Part shown: positions 51,186-61,094 of the stretch, piece by piece
Position numbering within the stretch: position 1 is the stretch's first letter
How the letters are laid out: each line of letters starts with the position of its first letter
From: F1-80-MAGs062 sp046345315
GTDB lineage: Bacteria; Planctomycetota; Planctomycetia; Planctomycetales; Planctomycetaceae
Assembly: GCA_046345315.1 (NCBI GenBank)
Contig: JBKDKA010000154.1
Span: 14,351 to 78,350 of the forward strand
Length of the DNA: 64,000 nt
Reading direction: 5' to 3'
Position numbers and translations under genes: made by a program
The notes under the pieces: model-generated
The model's input: the letters and a program-made list of their open reading frames with translations, nothing else
The model's database searches: none
Told to the model about the DNA's origin: nothing

Positions 51186-51785
51186 TCAGGTCCCGTCCGG
51201 ACCGAGCTTCTGCAGGACGTTGTCAATCAGGTTGTAATGTCGGGCCTCGTCTGCAGACATGAAGTTGTCACGATCCGTGTCTTCTTCGATCTTCGTGAGT
51301 GTCTGCCCTGTGTGCTTCAGGAGAATCTCGTTCATCTTCCGCTTGATGCGGAGTACTTCTTTTGCATGAATCTCAAGTTCTGTCGCCGTTCCTTCCATGC
51401 CGGCGAGAGGCTGGTGAATCATGATTCGAGCATTGGGAAGAGCATTCCGCTTGCCGGGAGTTCCGGCTGTCAGCAGGATTGCCCCCATACTGGCAGCCTG
51501 ACCGATGCAGTAGGTCGCGACATCGCAGCTGATGTACTGCATGGTGTCGTAGATTGCCATTCCGGCAGTGATCGACCCGCCAGGAGAATTAATATAGAAG
51601 TGAATGTCAGCTCGCGGATCGTCAAACTGCAGAAACAGCAGCTGTGCCACGATGCTGTTCGCGACGTCGTCATTGACTCCACTGCCAAGAATGACAATGC
51701 GGTCTTTCAGCAGTCGGCTGTAGATGTCCATGGCGCGCTCATCGCGGCCGTTTTTTTCCACAACGTAAGGAACGAGCACTGTCAT
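51186..51785 (-). CDS. clpP: ATP-dependent Clp protease proteolytic subunit (first of two)
   Basis: A 199-residue peptidase that forms the tetradecameric ClpP chamber. Start at ATG 51785 (MTVLVPYVVEKNGRDERAMD); residues upstream to 51839 are atypical. The nucleophile Ser lies in AASMGAILLTAG, the His in MIHQPLAG, and the Asp near EDTDRDNFM. It sits 100 bases after the second clpP gene (51886-52503) in the same direction, below trigger factor. Confidence 0.95.
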   Translation of the reverse strand: MTVLVPYVVEKNGRDERAMDIYSRLLKDRIVILGSGVNDDVANSIVAQLLFLQFDDPRADIHFYINSPGGSITAGMAIYDTMQYISCDVATYCIGQAASMGAILLTAGTPGKRNALPNARIMIHQPLAGMEGTATELEIHAKEVLRIKRKMNEILLKHTGQTLTKIEEDTDRDNFMSADEARHYNLIDNVLQKLGPDGT

Positions 51786-51885
51786 CTCTGGAATCCGTTG
51801 AAACAGGATAACGATCGAACAACGATTCCGGACCACCATCCGGAATCCGGATTCCGATTTCGGAATCCAGGTTCATTCTCAGGCA

Positions 51886-52503
51886 CTATGAACTCTTCTT
51901 CACGTCTTTCGGCGGTCGCTGAAGGATCTCATCCACGAGTCCGTATGCTTTCGCCTCTGCGGAGGTCATATAATGATCACGCTGAGTATCCTTGGCGATG
52001 CGTGACACCGGCTGGCCTGTATGGCTCGCAAGCAGTTCGTTCAGAAGTTCCCGAGTATCGATGATGTCTTTTGCCTGAATCTCGATATCGGAGACCTGTC
52101 CGCCCACCTGACCGTAAGGCTGATGAATCATCAGTTTGGAATGCTGCAGCGCAAACCGCTTTCCGGGAGCACCTCCGGCAACCAGAATTGCCCCGCCGCT
52201 GGCCGACAAGCCGACGCAGTAGGTGGCTACATCACACTCGATGAACTGCATGATGTCATAAATGGCCAGAGTCGCAGTGACAGAACCACCCGGGGAATTG
52301 ATGTAAAGGTGGATGTCCTGGTGCCGATTCTCTGACTGCAGAAACAGCATCTTCATGACGACCAGATTGGCACTGCCATCATGGATCGGACCGTCCAGGA
52401 AGATGATCCGATTATCAAGCAGCAGATCGCCGACGGTCATCTGACGCTGAGCCGAGTATTCTCGGGCAGCCATCGGAACGTACTGAGTTCGAGGATCCTT
52501 CAT
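51886..52503 (-). CDS. clpP: ATP-dependent Clp protease proteolytic subunit, divergent paralogue
   Basis: A 205-residue ClpP with the nucleophile Ser in LSASGGAILVAGG, His in KLMIHQPYGQ and Asp in AKDTQRDHYM, so the catalytic triad looks complete. Compared with its neighbour, the AASMGA box reads SASGGA, and insertions flank the His region (YGQVGGQVSDIEIQ). Two non-identical subunits may form mixed rings. Order is trigger factor, this gene, then the second clpP. Confidence 0.93.
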   Translation of the reverse strand: MKDPRTQYVPMAAREYSAQRQMTVGDLLLDNRIIFLDGPIHDGSANLVVMKMLFLQSENRHQDIHLYINSPGGSVTATLAIYDIMQFIECDVATYCVGLSASGGAILVAGGAPGKRFALQHSKLMIHQPYGQVGGQVSDIEIQAKDIIDTRELLNELLASHTGQPVSRIAKDTQRDHYMTSAEAKAYGLVDEILQRPPKDVKKSS

Positions 52504-52636
52504 CCTTTGGATTCCTGTATGGCAGATTCTGTAGGCAAACCAGCGGGCACAATGAAATTTCCCGCGGCATTAAACACAAAGAACAGGCGACCCGCTGACT
52601 GCAACGAGAGCCTGCTCTTTCAGTTGTCTCGTAAAA

Positions 52637-54094
52637 TCAGACTTCCTGCGACGAGCTGGTATCGTCAATCAGACTTGCGTCCATGTTACCGCAGATCGCC
52701 AGACGCAATCCAACAGCGTCATTACTTGCAAATGGCTCCCGCGGCACGTCCTGAAACTTCGCTTTGCTCAGAATGAAATCCACAGCCTTACGTTCTCGCA
52801 GCTGAGCTTCCAGATTCTCCATGACTCCGGATTTGGCAAGGCGAGCTCGAATACGACGAACAGGCTCACCGCTCTGGAATGACATCATCAGGAGTTCCCG
52901 ATCAATGTCTTCCTGCTCACACTCAATCTTCTCTTCCGTAGCAATCCGGTCAAGCACGAAATGTTCTTTGAGTGCCTGACGAGTTGTATCAATTGCATTC
53001 CTGCGGATCTCATTCTCGCGAGCCAGCACCTGCTCTCGAGTAAACCCGGCCTGCTGCATCTCCAGCAGTTCACGGCGGAGAGCATTCTCTGTCTGCTGAC
53101 GCACAAGGCTTTCCGGCAGATCCCAGTCAGCGGATTCAACGATCTTCTCAAGAACCTGCTGACGAGCCGACTGCCGCTGCTGAAACTCCAGCTGACGAGC
53201 CAAGGAACCTTTCAGCTCCTTGTCCAGCTCTTCGGGCGTTGAGGCACCCACAGATTCCAGAACCTTTGAATCGACGGCAAGTGCTTCCAGGCGAAGCACA
53301 CCACCAACCGCAATGGTCACAGAGACCTCTTCACCCCGCATCTCAACAACAGGACACTGCTTCGAGATCCGAATCTTCCCGTCACGAGACTCGCCCGCAG
53401 TTACACCGGCCATCAGGGTATCAAACCCCTCAAGCACAGCATCCTGAAAGTTCAGCTGCGGCAAAACCCTGACACTGACTTCCTCGACTTCACGAATCAC
53501 CTTGCCGTTGTGTGAAAACGACATTGAGCAGTTAATGAAATCACCACGCGATACAGGACCGTCGTGAGGAACTCGAGCTGCATACGAAGACAGGAACTGA
53601 TCTCGATAGGCCGACAGCTCCGTTTCCGAAATCTCGCCCGAAGGCCGACGAATCGGAAGCCCTGTGTAATCCGGAAGATCGAAAACAGGCCGCACTTCAA
53701 CTTCGAACGAATACTGGAAATCACCAGACTCAGGGATCTCCAGACTCTCAACGTCGATCTTCGGCTCGTTGATCGGATCCAGCTTGTTATCAGTCGACAG
53801 CTGATCAAGGCTTGCCAGAAGCACTTTTTGCTTGATTTCCGCAGTGATTTCATCACGAAAACGACGCAGCAGGAGCTCTCGCGGTGCACGCCCGATCCGG
53901 AATCCCGGAACCTGCGCCTTGACCGACAGATCTTCAAGACACTGTTCTCGAATCTCTTCAATGTCAGATTCAGGAACGGTCACTGTCACATGCTTCCGAC
54001 ACGGGCCGACATCCTTGATATCGACCACCAGCGCCATCCGCTCAGCCGACTCTCCAGCCTCGGACGCAAGAAGCTCTTCGGCTTCAGAAGTCAT
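52637..54094 (-). CDS. tig: Trigger factor
   Basis: A 485-residue ribosome-bound folding chaperone. The N-terminal ribosome-binding segment KAQVPGFRIGRAPRELLLRRF carries the signature G-F-R-x-G-(K/R)-x-P. A peptidyl-prolyl isomerase-like middle domain is recognisable around SRGDFINCSMSF...VLPQLNFQDAVLEGFDTLMAG. The C-terminal helical arms (residues about 290-460) follow, with many Glu/Gln/Arg. It heads the tig-clpP-clpP string; clpX is not in the window. Confidence 0.93.
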   Translation of the reverse strand: MTSEAEELLASEAGESAERMALVVDIKDVGPCRKHVTVTVPESDIEEIREQCLEDLSVKAQVPGFRIGRAPRELLLRRFRDEITAEIKQKVLLASLDQLSTDNKLDPINEPKIDVESLEIPESGDFQYSFEVEVRPVFDLPDYTGLPIRRPSGEISETELSAYRDQFLSSYAARVPHDGPVSRGDFINCSMSFSHNGKVIREVEEVSVRVLPQLNFQDAVLEGFDTLMAGVTAGESRDGKIRISKQCPVVEMRGEEVSVTIAVGGVLRLEALAVDSKVLESVGASTPEELDKELKGSLARQLEFQQRQSARQQVLEKIVESADWDLPESLVRQQTENALRRELLEMQQAGFTREQVLARENEIRRNAIDTTRQALKEHFVLDRIATEEKIECEQEDIDRELLMMSFQSGEPVRRIRARLAKSGVMENLEAQLRERKAVDFILSKAKFQDVPREPFASNDAVGLRLAICGNMDASLIDDTSSSQEV

Positions 54095-54179
54095 CTCTTA
54101 CCCTCTGCGACAATGAACTCTTAATCTTTTTTCTCGCCGGATCTGAGCCTCACTGCGTGACAGCAGCAACTCGACCGAG

Positions 54180-54252
54180 AGCGGGTGAAGGGACTCGAAC
54201 CCTCGACAACCACGTTGGCAACGTGGTGCTCTACCAACTGAGCTACACCCGC
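54180..54252 (-). tRNA. tRNA-Gly (GCC anticodon)
   Basis: On the minus strand it starts GCGGGTGTAGCTCAGTTGGT, with acceptor stem GCGGGTG/CACCCGC, D arm with AGCTCAGTTGGTAGAGC, anticodon stem CCACG around loop TTGCCAA (anticodon GCC), and T arm GGTTCGAGTCC. The discriminator is T; CCA is not encoded. Confidence 0.95.
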
Positions 54253-54637
54253 ATTCATCGAAAAAAATCAGCTGAAAACCGTTCTGCCAGAAGAGTTTTC
54301 TTATCGAACCCGGTTCACTGGTGCTGCCGCATCAGAAGCGGAAGCCAGAATACCGAGACCACTCAGATGGACAGATTATGGACGATTCACAGGCAACGTC
54401 AACTGATCAGACAGACATTTCACCTCGAAATCAATTCCGGCAATAGCGGTTGCCACGATCAGAAAACTGAGGCAGCAGAATCCTTTCTGAGAATCCTTTT
54501 TGGCAATTTTCTGTTTCCGCCGTGGATTCAGATGAATTCCGAAGCATCCATCGATCATCCTGCTGCGTTCTTTGTCTGATTTTCACAATCCAGCCCGCAA
54601 ATTTCGGAAAACGCCCGCGTTATCCCAAGAGTCGACG
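54253..54637. other. Intergenic region downstream of tRNA-Gly
   Basis: About 385 bases between tRNA-Gly (-) and the FAD dehydrogenase gene (+). Frames of up to about 60 residues exist on either strand but lack supporting signals. It must contain a promoter for the dehydrogenase and pyc region. Confidence 0.5.
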
Positions 54638-56254
54638 ATGCAATATCGAGTCACGAATCTCAGGCTGCCGGTAGAGGTTCCGGAATCAGAGATTTCTGAT
54701 CGGCTGTGCAGAGAGCTCGGAATTCGGGCGGATGATCTCGCGGCGTGGAAGATCCTTCGAAAAAGCCTTGATGCGAGGCAAAAGTCTCAGCTCGAGTTCG
54801 TCTATACCGTTCAGCTGAGATTTTCAGAATCCAGATCCGGGAACGGAAGCAGCCTTCGGCCAGCGACTAGCCATCTCAAGGTGGAGCCGTACGAGCCGGA
54901 GCCATTTGAAGACCCGCTGCCAGGGTCCGAACCGATGCCGTACCGGCCTGTGATCGTGGGTTCGGGGCCTGCCGGGCTGCTCGCCGGCTATTTTCTGGCT
55001 CTGAAGGGATACAGGCCGATCATTCTGGAGCGAGGCGGTGCTGTGAAGGAACGCGTTCCGGCAATCCGCTCCTTTGACAGCGGTGGGCACCACGATCAAG
55101 AGAACAACTACCTTTTCGGTGAGGGCGGGGCGGGGTGCTTCAGTGACGGCAAGCTGACCTGTCGCATCACGGGTCCGGACGTCGACTGGGTTCTTCAGAG
55201 CTTCGTCGCCTGCGGTGGTCGCCCATCGCTCGTCTATGAAAACCGCCCGCATCTCGGAAGCAACAAGCTCCCGATGATCTGCAGAAACTATCGCCGAAAG
55301 ATCGAATCGCTCGGCGGAGAGTATCGCTTTGGATGCTGCATGGAGGGACTGCGTTTCGAGAATGATCAGGTCGTCGGTGTCGAAACGTCTTCCGGACCCA
55401 TTCCGACTCAGCACTGTGTGATTGCGGTCGGGCATAGTGCTCGGGACACTTATCAGATGCTGCTGGCCGCCGGGCTGCCGCTCCGGCCGAAGGCCTTTCA
55501 ACTCGGTCTGCGGATTGAACATCCTCAGGAACTCATCAATTCACACAAATACGGTCGCTCGGAGTACCTGCAGGTTCTCGGTGCGGCTGATTATTCGCTG
55601 GTCGCCCGAGGCCGTCGCGATCTGTTCACATTCTGCATGTGCGCCGGCGGTATCGTGATTCCGAGCGTTTCGGAGCCGCAAATGTTCTGCTCCAACGGCA
55701 TGAGCAATTCTCGCCACGATACACCGTTTGCAAACAGCGGGCTTGTCGTGACACTGGAGCCGGAATGCTTCGGGAGTGACCATCCGCTGGCGGGTGTTCA
55801 CCTTCAGCAGAAGTACGAATCACTGGCCTTTCGACTCGCCGGGGCAGACTATCTGGCGCCGATTCAGCGTGCGACAGATTTTCTGGCAGGCAGAACACCT
55901 GCCGCCGATCAGAAGATTCCGTCGTCATACCAGCGAGGAACTGCGCCCAGAAATCTCTGTGAGTTGCTGCCACCGGAGATTCTGAGGGCCATTCAAGCCG
56001 GGCTGCCTCTGATGGATCGTCAGTGGCATGGAAAATATCTTCGCGAAGCGGTGCTCGTCGGGCCGGAGATGCGAGGAAGCTCGCCAGTCCGAATTGACCG
56101 CGACCGCGAATCGTGGCAGCCACCGGGAATTCGTGGCGTTTACCCGGTTGGCGAAGGGGCCGGTTATGCGGGGGGGATCGTCACAGCGGCCGTCGACGGC
56201 CTTCGAGCCGCCCGGAAGATTGTTTCCCGGTTCAGTCCACCGATATTCGCCTGA
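54638..56254 (+). CDS. FAD-dependent dehydrogenase (COG2509-like)
   Basis: A 538-residue flavoprotein from ATG 54638 (MQYRVTNLRLPVEV). An N-terminal 75-residue domain with beta-strand pattern precedes the FAD-binding motif VGSGPAGLLAGYFLA. The characteristic GGHHDQENNYLFGEGGAGCFSDGKL, GHSARDTYQMLLAAG and C-terminal FAD contact VYPVGEGAGYAGGIVTAAVDG follow. This matches the uncharacterised oxidoreductase family related to geranylgeranyl reductases. Function is unknown. It is upstream of pyruvate carboxylase with about 230 bases between, so probably separately transcribed. Confidence 0.88.
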   Translation: MQYRVTNLRLPVEVPESEISDRLCRELGIRADDLAAWKILRKSLDARQKSQLEFVYTVQLRFSESRSGNGSSLRPATSHLKVEPYEPEPFEDPLPGSEPMPYRPVIVGSGPAGLLAGYFLALKGYRPIILERGGAVKERVPAIRSFDSGGHHDQENNYLFGEGGAGCFSDGKLTCRITGPDVDWVLQSFVACGGRPSLVYENRPHLGSNKLPMICRNYRRKIESLGGEYRFGCCMEGLRFENDQVVGVETSSGPIPTQHCVIAVGHSARDTYQMLLAAGLPLRPKAFQLGLRIEHPQELINSHKYGRSEYLQVLGAADYSLVARGRRDLFTFCMCAGGIVIPSVSEPQMFCSNGMSNSRHDTPFANSGLVVTLEPECFGSDHPLAGVHLQQKYESLAFRLAGADYLAPIQRATDFLAGRTPAADQKIPSSYQRGTAPRNLCELLPPEILRAIQAGLPLMDRQWHGKYLREAVLVGPEMRGSSPVRIDRDRESWQPPGIRGVYPVGEGAGYAGGIVTAAVDGLRAARKIVSRFSPPIFA

Positions 56255-56488
56255 ACATACGCACTGGCATGAACAGGTTGTCTGGAAAAATGCCAGAATC
56301 CCCTTCTGGTCTCTTGCCTCCTACCCGTCTCAGCGGGGAAGCTTTGCCGTTGAAATCCCGGATGGTTATCCTCACCGGACGCCAGTTGACTGTCGTCCGA
56401 TCGGAACAGACGCAGGCTGAAATCGTCGTCCGGAGTATCGTCGCCCCCCCGTCCCTGAAAATTTTTGTTGAATTACTTCGAAACATCT

Positions 56489-59400
56489 ATGCTCACTTTC
56501 AACAAACTGCTCGTCTGTAATCGATCTGAGATCGCCATCCGCATCTTCCGCAGTGCGACGGAACTTGGCATCAGGACAGTGGCTATCTACACGCACGAGG
56601 ATCGCTACGCGCTGCACCGTTTCAAGGCCGATGAAGCGTACAAGATCGGGCGTCAGGGAGAACCGATTCGAGCTTATCTAGACATCGACGGCATTGTGTC
56701 GCTCGCAAAGAGCGTCGGTGTGGATGCCATCCATCCCGGTTATGGGTTCCTTTCGGAACGTCCGGAACTTGCCAGTGCGTGTGCCGCGAACGGAATCAAG
56801 TTTGTCGGACCTTCGGTTCATTGCCTGGAAGCTCTCGGCGACAAGACGGCCGCTCGCGACATCGCGATGAAGGCGGGGGTTCCGATTCTTGGAGGCACCC
56901 CGGAATCCATCGAGACTCTGGAAGTGGCTCGACGGAAAGCCGTCGAGATCGGTTTTCCTGTGATGATCAAGGCGGCCAAGGGTGGTGGTGGCCGCGGAAT
57001 GCGCGCTGTAAAAACGGCAGCAGAGTTTGATCAGGCCTTTGAGTCAGCTCGAAATGAAGCCCGGTCAGCGTTCGGATGTCCGGATGTGTTTCTTGAAAAG
57101 TTCATCGCACGGGCCAAGCACATTGAAGTGCAGCTGCTGGGCGATGAACACGGAAACCTCATTCATCTCTTCGAACGCGACTGTTCGGTTCAGCGTCGTC
57201 ATCAGAAGGTCGTGGAAATTGCTCCGTCGCCGAATCTGTCCGAATCATTGCGGGAAGCGATTCTCGATGCGGCCATTCGGATCGGGCGACAGGTGAATTA
57301 TTCCTGTGCCGGTACGGTGGAGTTTCTGGTCGATGTGGATGCTCAGAAGTTCTACTTCATCGAAGTGAATCCTCGAATTCAGGTTGAGCATACCGTTACT
57401 GAAGAGATCACGAATGTCGATATCGTGAAATCCCAGATCCTGGTGGCTCAGGGATATCGTCTGTCAGATCCGGATATTGGCCTCGGAACTCAGAGTGATG
57501 TTCGAACGAGCGGATTCGCGATTCAGTGTCGCGTGACGACCGAAGATCCGGCCAACAACTTTATGCCGGATTATGGTCGAGTGACTCACTATCGATCATC
57601 CGGCGGGATGGGTGTGCGACTGGATGCCGGAAGTGCGTTTTCCGGAGCGGTCGTCAATCCGTTTTATGATTCACTCCTGACAAAAGTGACGACACGGGGT
57701 CGACGCTACATCGACGCGATTCACCGGATGGAACGGACTCTTCGGGAGTTTCGTGTTCGCGGTGTGAAGACGAACATCCCTTTCCTCATCAAGGTCAACC
57801 GGCATCCCGTTTTCGTCAACGGTGACTGCACGACTCGTTTTATCGACGAAACACCGGAGCTCTTCGAGTTCGATCAGCGTCAGAATCGCGCGACGCGAAT
57901 TCTGAACTATCTGTCGGAAACGATCGTGAACGGAAACAGCCTGGTCAAGGGACGGCCCAAACCGCTGCGTCGCGAGCCGGCTCCCATCCCGGCAATTCCG
58001 CCGGGACACGTCATTCCTGACGGCACACGACAGATGCTGAAGAAACTGGGAGCCGAAGGGTTCGCGAAATGGGTTCGCGAACAGAAGCACCTGCTCATCA
58101 CCGACACGACCTTCCGTGATGCGCATCAGTCACTTCTGGCAACTCGTATGCGGACCTTTGATCTCCTTGAGGTGGCTGATATCTATGCTCATCTCTGTTC
58201 CGACATGTTCAGTCTGGAAATGTGGGGCGGGGCAACTTTCGACACCACGATGCGGTTCCTTCGCGAGTGTCCGTGGCAGCGGCTGGTTCAGATGCGGGAG
58301 CGTGTGCCGAACATCCTGTTTCAGATGCTGCTGCGAGCTTCCAACGCCGTGGGATACACAAATTATCCGGACAACATCGTCAAGGCGTTTGTCAAAGAAG
58401 CGGCTGATGCGGGAATCGATGTCTTTCGAATTTTCGACGCGCTCAACTGGATTCCGAACATGAAGGTTGCGATGGATGCCGTGATCAGCACGGGAGCCAT
58501 CTGTGAAGCCTCCATCTGTTACACCGGCGACATTACCAATCCGAAGCGTACGAAATACTCGTTGAAGTACTATGTTGACCTCGCCAAAGAGCTCGAAAAA
58601 ATGGGCGCTCACATCCTGGCCATCAAAGACATGGCAGGGCTCTGTAAACCCGACGCAGCATCAACACTGATTCGCACTCTGAGGCAGGAGATCGGAATCC
58701 CGATCCATTTCCACACTCATGACACGGCCGGAATTCAGGCCGCTTCAATTCTCGAGGGAAGTCGAGCTGGTCTGGACATTGCTGACGCTGCCATGGCCGC
58801 GATGTCCGGCGGAACGTCTCAGCCGAATCTGAACACGCTCGTGGAGATGCTCAAGTTCGGGGAGCGCGACACGCGACTCAACTCCGATTCACTGGATTCC
58901 ATCGCGGAATACTGGCGAGCTGTTCGAGACTACTACACACCGTTCGAAAGCGTGGTGCTTCCGGCGACTGCGGATCTGTACCATCACGAAATGCCCGGTG
59001 GCCAGTATACGAATCTGTTTGAACAGGCTCGGGCTCTGGGTCTTGCGGATCGATGGGCAGAAATCTGCCGTATCTATGCCGGTGTCAACCAGCTCTTCGG
59101 TGACATTGTGAAGGTGACTCCGACGAGCAAGGCTGTCGGTGACATGGCACTCTTCATGGTCGCGAACAATCTGACGAATGAAGACGTCCTCAATCCGGAT
59201 CGCGATATTGCTTTCCCGGCCAGCGTGATTGATCTCATCGGTGGCGGAATGGGACAGCCACCCGGTGGATTTCCGGAGGCTGTCAAAACGCGAGTTCTGC
59301 TTGGGCGTGAGGAGTTTCAGGGACGTCCAGGGGAAACACTGCCTCCCGCTGATTTTGATGCCGCTCGCACGAAAGTGGCAGCTCTGCTTGAACGTGAGCC

Positions 59401-59956
59401 GGAAGAAAAAGAAGTCGTCTCGTGGCTGCTGTATGAACGTGTCTTCGAAGAGTTTGCTCGGCACCAGAAGAAGTATTCTGATCTGAGTATCCTGCCGACG
59501 CCGAACTTCTTTTACGGCCTTGAACACGGCGAGGAAATTGCTGTCGACATCGAACCGGGCAAGACTCTGATCATCAAATTTCTGACCGTCAGCGATGCTC
59601 ACGTCGACGGAACCCGGACGGTCTTCTTTGAACTCAACGGACAGCCGCGAGAGATCACCGTCACTGACAACTCGATTGAGTCAGCTGGTGCCACTGCGGT
59701 TAAGGCCGACACAGCGAATCCGTGCCACGTGGGGGCCACGATGCCGGGGATGGTGGTCAGTGTTGCCGTCAAGGAAGGCGACACGATTCAGAAGGGCCAG
59801 AAACTGGTGACTCTGGAAGCAATGAAAATGGAGACGACCATCAACGCCGAAGTCGACGGTCGAGTAAAAGGTATTCTTGTCCGTCCGGCTCTGCCCGTTC
59901 AGACAGGCGATCTGATGATTGTTCTGGAATCGGCCTCAGAACCGAAATCGGCCTGA
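56489..59956 (+). CDS. pyc: Pyruvate carboxylase
   Basis: An 1155-residue enzyme that forms oxaloacetate from pyruvate, bicarbonate and ATP. Start at ATG 56489 (MLTFNKLLVCNRSEIAIR). Biotin carboxylase domain (residues 1-450) shows the ATP-grasp KAAKGGGGRGMR and ERDCSVQRRHQK. The carboxyltransferase domain begins near residue 530 with DTTFRDAHQSLLATR and includes VDFRIFDALNW-like VFRIFDALNW. The biotin-carrier domain ends the protein with biotinyl Lys1113 in EAMKMET. It is monocistronic by spacing. Together with SDH it points to an ordinary TCA cycle. Confidence 0.96.
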   Translation: MLTFNKLLVCNRSEIAIRIFRSATELGIRTVAIYTHEDRYALHRFKADEAYKIGRQGEPIRAYLDIDGIVSLAKSVGVDAIHPGYGFLSERPELASACAANGIKFVGPSVHCLEALGDKTAARDIAMKAGVPILGGTPESIETLEVARRKAVEIGFPVMIKAAKGGGGRGMRAVKTAAEFDQAFESARNEARSAFGCPDVFLEKFIARAKHIEVQLLGDEHGNLIHLFERDCSVQRRHQKVVEIAPSPNLSESLREAILDAAIRIGRQVNYSCAGTVEFLVDVDAQKFYFIEVNPRIQVEHTVTEEITNVDIVKSQILVAQGYRLSDPDIGLGTQSDVRTSGFAIQCRVTTEDPANNFMPDYGRVTHYRSSGGMGVRLDAGSAFSGAVVNPFYDSLLTKVTTRGRRYIDAIHRMERTLREFRVRGVKTNIPFLIKVNRHPVFVNGDCTTRFIDETPELFEFDQRQNRATRILNYLSETIVNGNSLVKGRPKPLRREPAPIPAIPPGHVIPDGTRQMLKKLGAEGFAKWVREQKHLLITDTTFRDAHQSLLATRMRTFDLLEVADIYAHLCSDMFSLEMWGGATFDTTMRFLRECPWQRLVQMRERVPNILFQMLLRASNAVGYTNYPDNIVKAFVKEAADAGIDVFRIFDALNWIPNMKVAMDAVISTGAICEASICYTGDITNPKRTKYSLKYYVDLAKELEKMGAHILAIKDMAGLCKPDAASTLIRTLRQEIGIPIHFHTHDTAGIQAASILEGSRAGLDIADAAMAAMSGGTSQPNLNTLVEMLKFGERDTRLNSDSLDSIAEYWRAVRDYYTPFESVVLPATADLYHHEMPGGQYTNLFEQARALGLADRWAEICRIYAGVNQLFGDIVKVTPTSKAVGDMALFMVANNLTNEDVLNPDRDIAFPASVIDLIGGGMGQPPGGFPEAVKTRVLLGREEFQGRPGETLPPADFDAARTKVAALLEREPEEKEVVSWLLYERVFEEFARHQKKYSDLSILPTPNFFYGLEHGEEIAVDIEPGKTLIIKFLTVSDAHVDGTRTVFFELNGQPREITVTDNSIESAGATAVKADTANPCHVGATMPGMVVSVAVKEGDTIQKGQKLVTLEAMKMETTINAEVDGRVKGILVRPALPVQTGDLMIVLESASEPKSA

Positions 59957-60019
59957 TGATCTGTCAGATTACGTGAGTGGCTGATCAATCAGAACGCTTC
60001 ATCCGATCGTTTCAGCATC

Positions 60020-60051
60020 TTTATCTGCTGATTGATTTTATCTGCTGATTG
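60020..60051. repeat. Two-copy tandem repeat TTTATCTGCTGATTG
   Basis: The 15-base sequence at 60020-60034 recurs at 60037-60051 with a period of 17. It lies 27 bases upstream of the SGNH-Dabb start. Small replication-slippage repeat; a regulatory effect is possible but unsupported. Confidence 0.6.
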
Positions 60052-60077
60052 CCGGTCCTCCCGAAAGTGAATTCTCC

Positions 60078-61094
60078 ATGTCTCCATCCCGAATGTTGGT
60101 CCATATGACAGCGGCTGCCTCTGCACTGATCTGGTCTGCGGTCTCAGCTCCACAGGTATCAGCTCAGCTGAAAGATGACGAGACGATCGTCTTCCTCGGA
60201 GATTCCATCACGCAGGCTGGTGATGCAGAAGGGGGATATGTCGACCTGTTCCGAAAAGCGATCCAGCTTCGACGACCGGATTCCGGCATAAAAGTTATTG
60301 GTGCAGGAATCAGTGGCAATCGCGTTCCGGACATTCAGAAACGTCTCGACAAGGATGTTCTTTCGCATCATCCGAACATTGTCGTGATCTACATCGGCAT
60401 CAACGACGTCTGGCATTCTCTGAACGGAAAAGGCACCAGCACTGCAGATTATGAAGCCGGTCTTCGAGATGTCATCGGTCGATGTCAGACTGCTGGTGCG
60501 CGAGTCATTGTGGCGACTCCCAGTGTCATCGGCGAAAAGACGGACGGGACCAATAAACTGGATGCCATGCTGGAGGAGTATTCGGAAATCAGTCGCCGAG
60601 TAGCGGCTGCGACAGGAGCTTCCGTCGTGGACCTTCGGAAGTCGTTTCTCTCGCAGCTGAAGGAATACAATCTCGCCGGGGAATCCAGCGGTGTTCTGAC
60701 CTCCGATGAAGTTCACCTCAATGCTGAAGGAAATCGGTTCGTCGCAGTTCGAATGCTGGAGGCAGTCGGAGAGGTTCCGGCCCGATCACGTGTGCTGCGG
60801 CACATTGTTCTTTTCCGGTTCCGCCCTGAAGTGACTCCGAAGCAGATTGATGAAATCAATATGGCGTTTCATCAGCTGAAGAATCAGATTCCGGCGATTC
60901 AGGATTTCGAGCGAGGCGTGAACAACAGTCCCGAAAAGCTCGACCAGGGTTTCACTCATGGATATGTCGTGACCTTTGCAACGGAAGAGGATCGTGCCGC
61001 TTATCTTCCGAACAGTGATCACTGGAAGTTCGTTGAAATGATCGACGGAAAGATCGAGAAAGCTCTGGTTTTCGATTACTGGGCTGTGGAATAA
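60078..61094 (+). CDS. SGNH/GDSL hydrolase fused to a Dabb domain
   Basis: A 338-residue protein with a signal peptide (LVHMTAAASALIWSAVSA). The SGNH hydrolase domain has block I VFLGDSITQAG (nucleophile Ser43), block II Gly in GAGISGNRV, block III GIND and block V DEVHLN, so it looks catalytically complete. The last ~100 residues (from VLRHIVLFRFRPEV) form a stress-responsive A/B barrel (Dabb) domain, also seen as a free-standing small protein. The fusion probably acts on esterified carbohydrate in the periplasm; the substrate is not deducible. Confidence 0.88.
   Translation: MSPSRMLVHMTAAASALIWSAVSAPQVSAQLKDDETIVFLGDSITQAGDAEGGYVDLFRKAIQLRRPDSGIKVIGAGISGNRVPDIQKRLDKDVLSHHPNIVVIYIGINDVWHSLNGKGTSTADYEAGLRDVIGRCQTAGARVIVATPSVIGEKTDGTNKLDAMLEEYSEISRRVAAATGASVVDLRKSFLSQLKEYNLAGESSGVLTSDEVHLNAEGNRFVAVRMLEAVGEVPARSRVLRHIVLFRFRPEVTPKQIDEINMAFHQLKNQIPAIQDFERGVNNSPEKLDQGFTHGYVVTFATEEDRAAYLPNSDHWKFVEMIDGKIEKALVFDYWAVE

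Noticed and set aside
54376..54558. 60-residue - strand frame with a hydrophobic stretch
   Set aside because: No ribosome-binding site or coupling; chance frame in an intergenic region.
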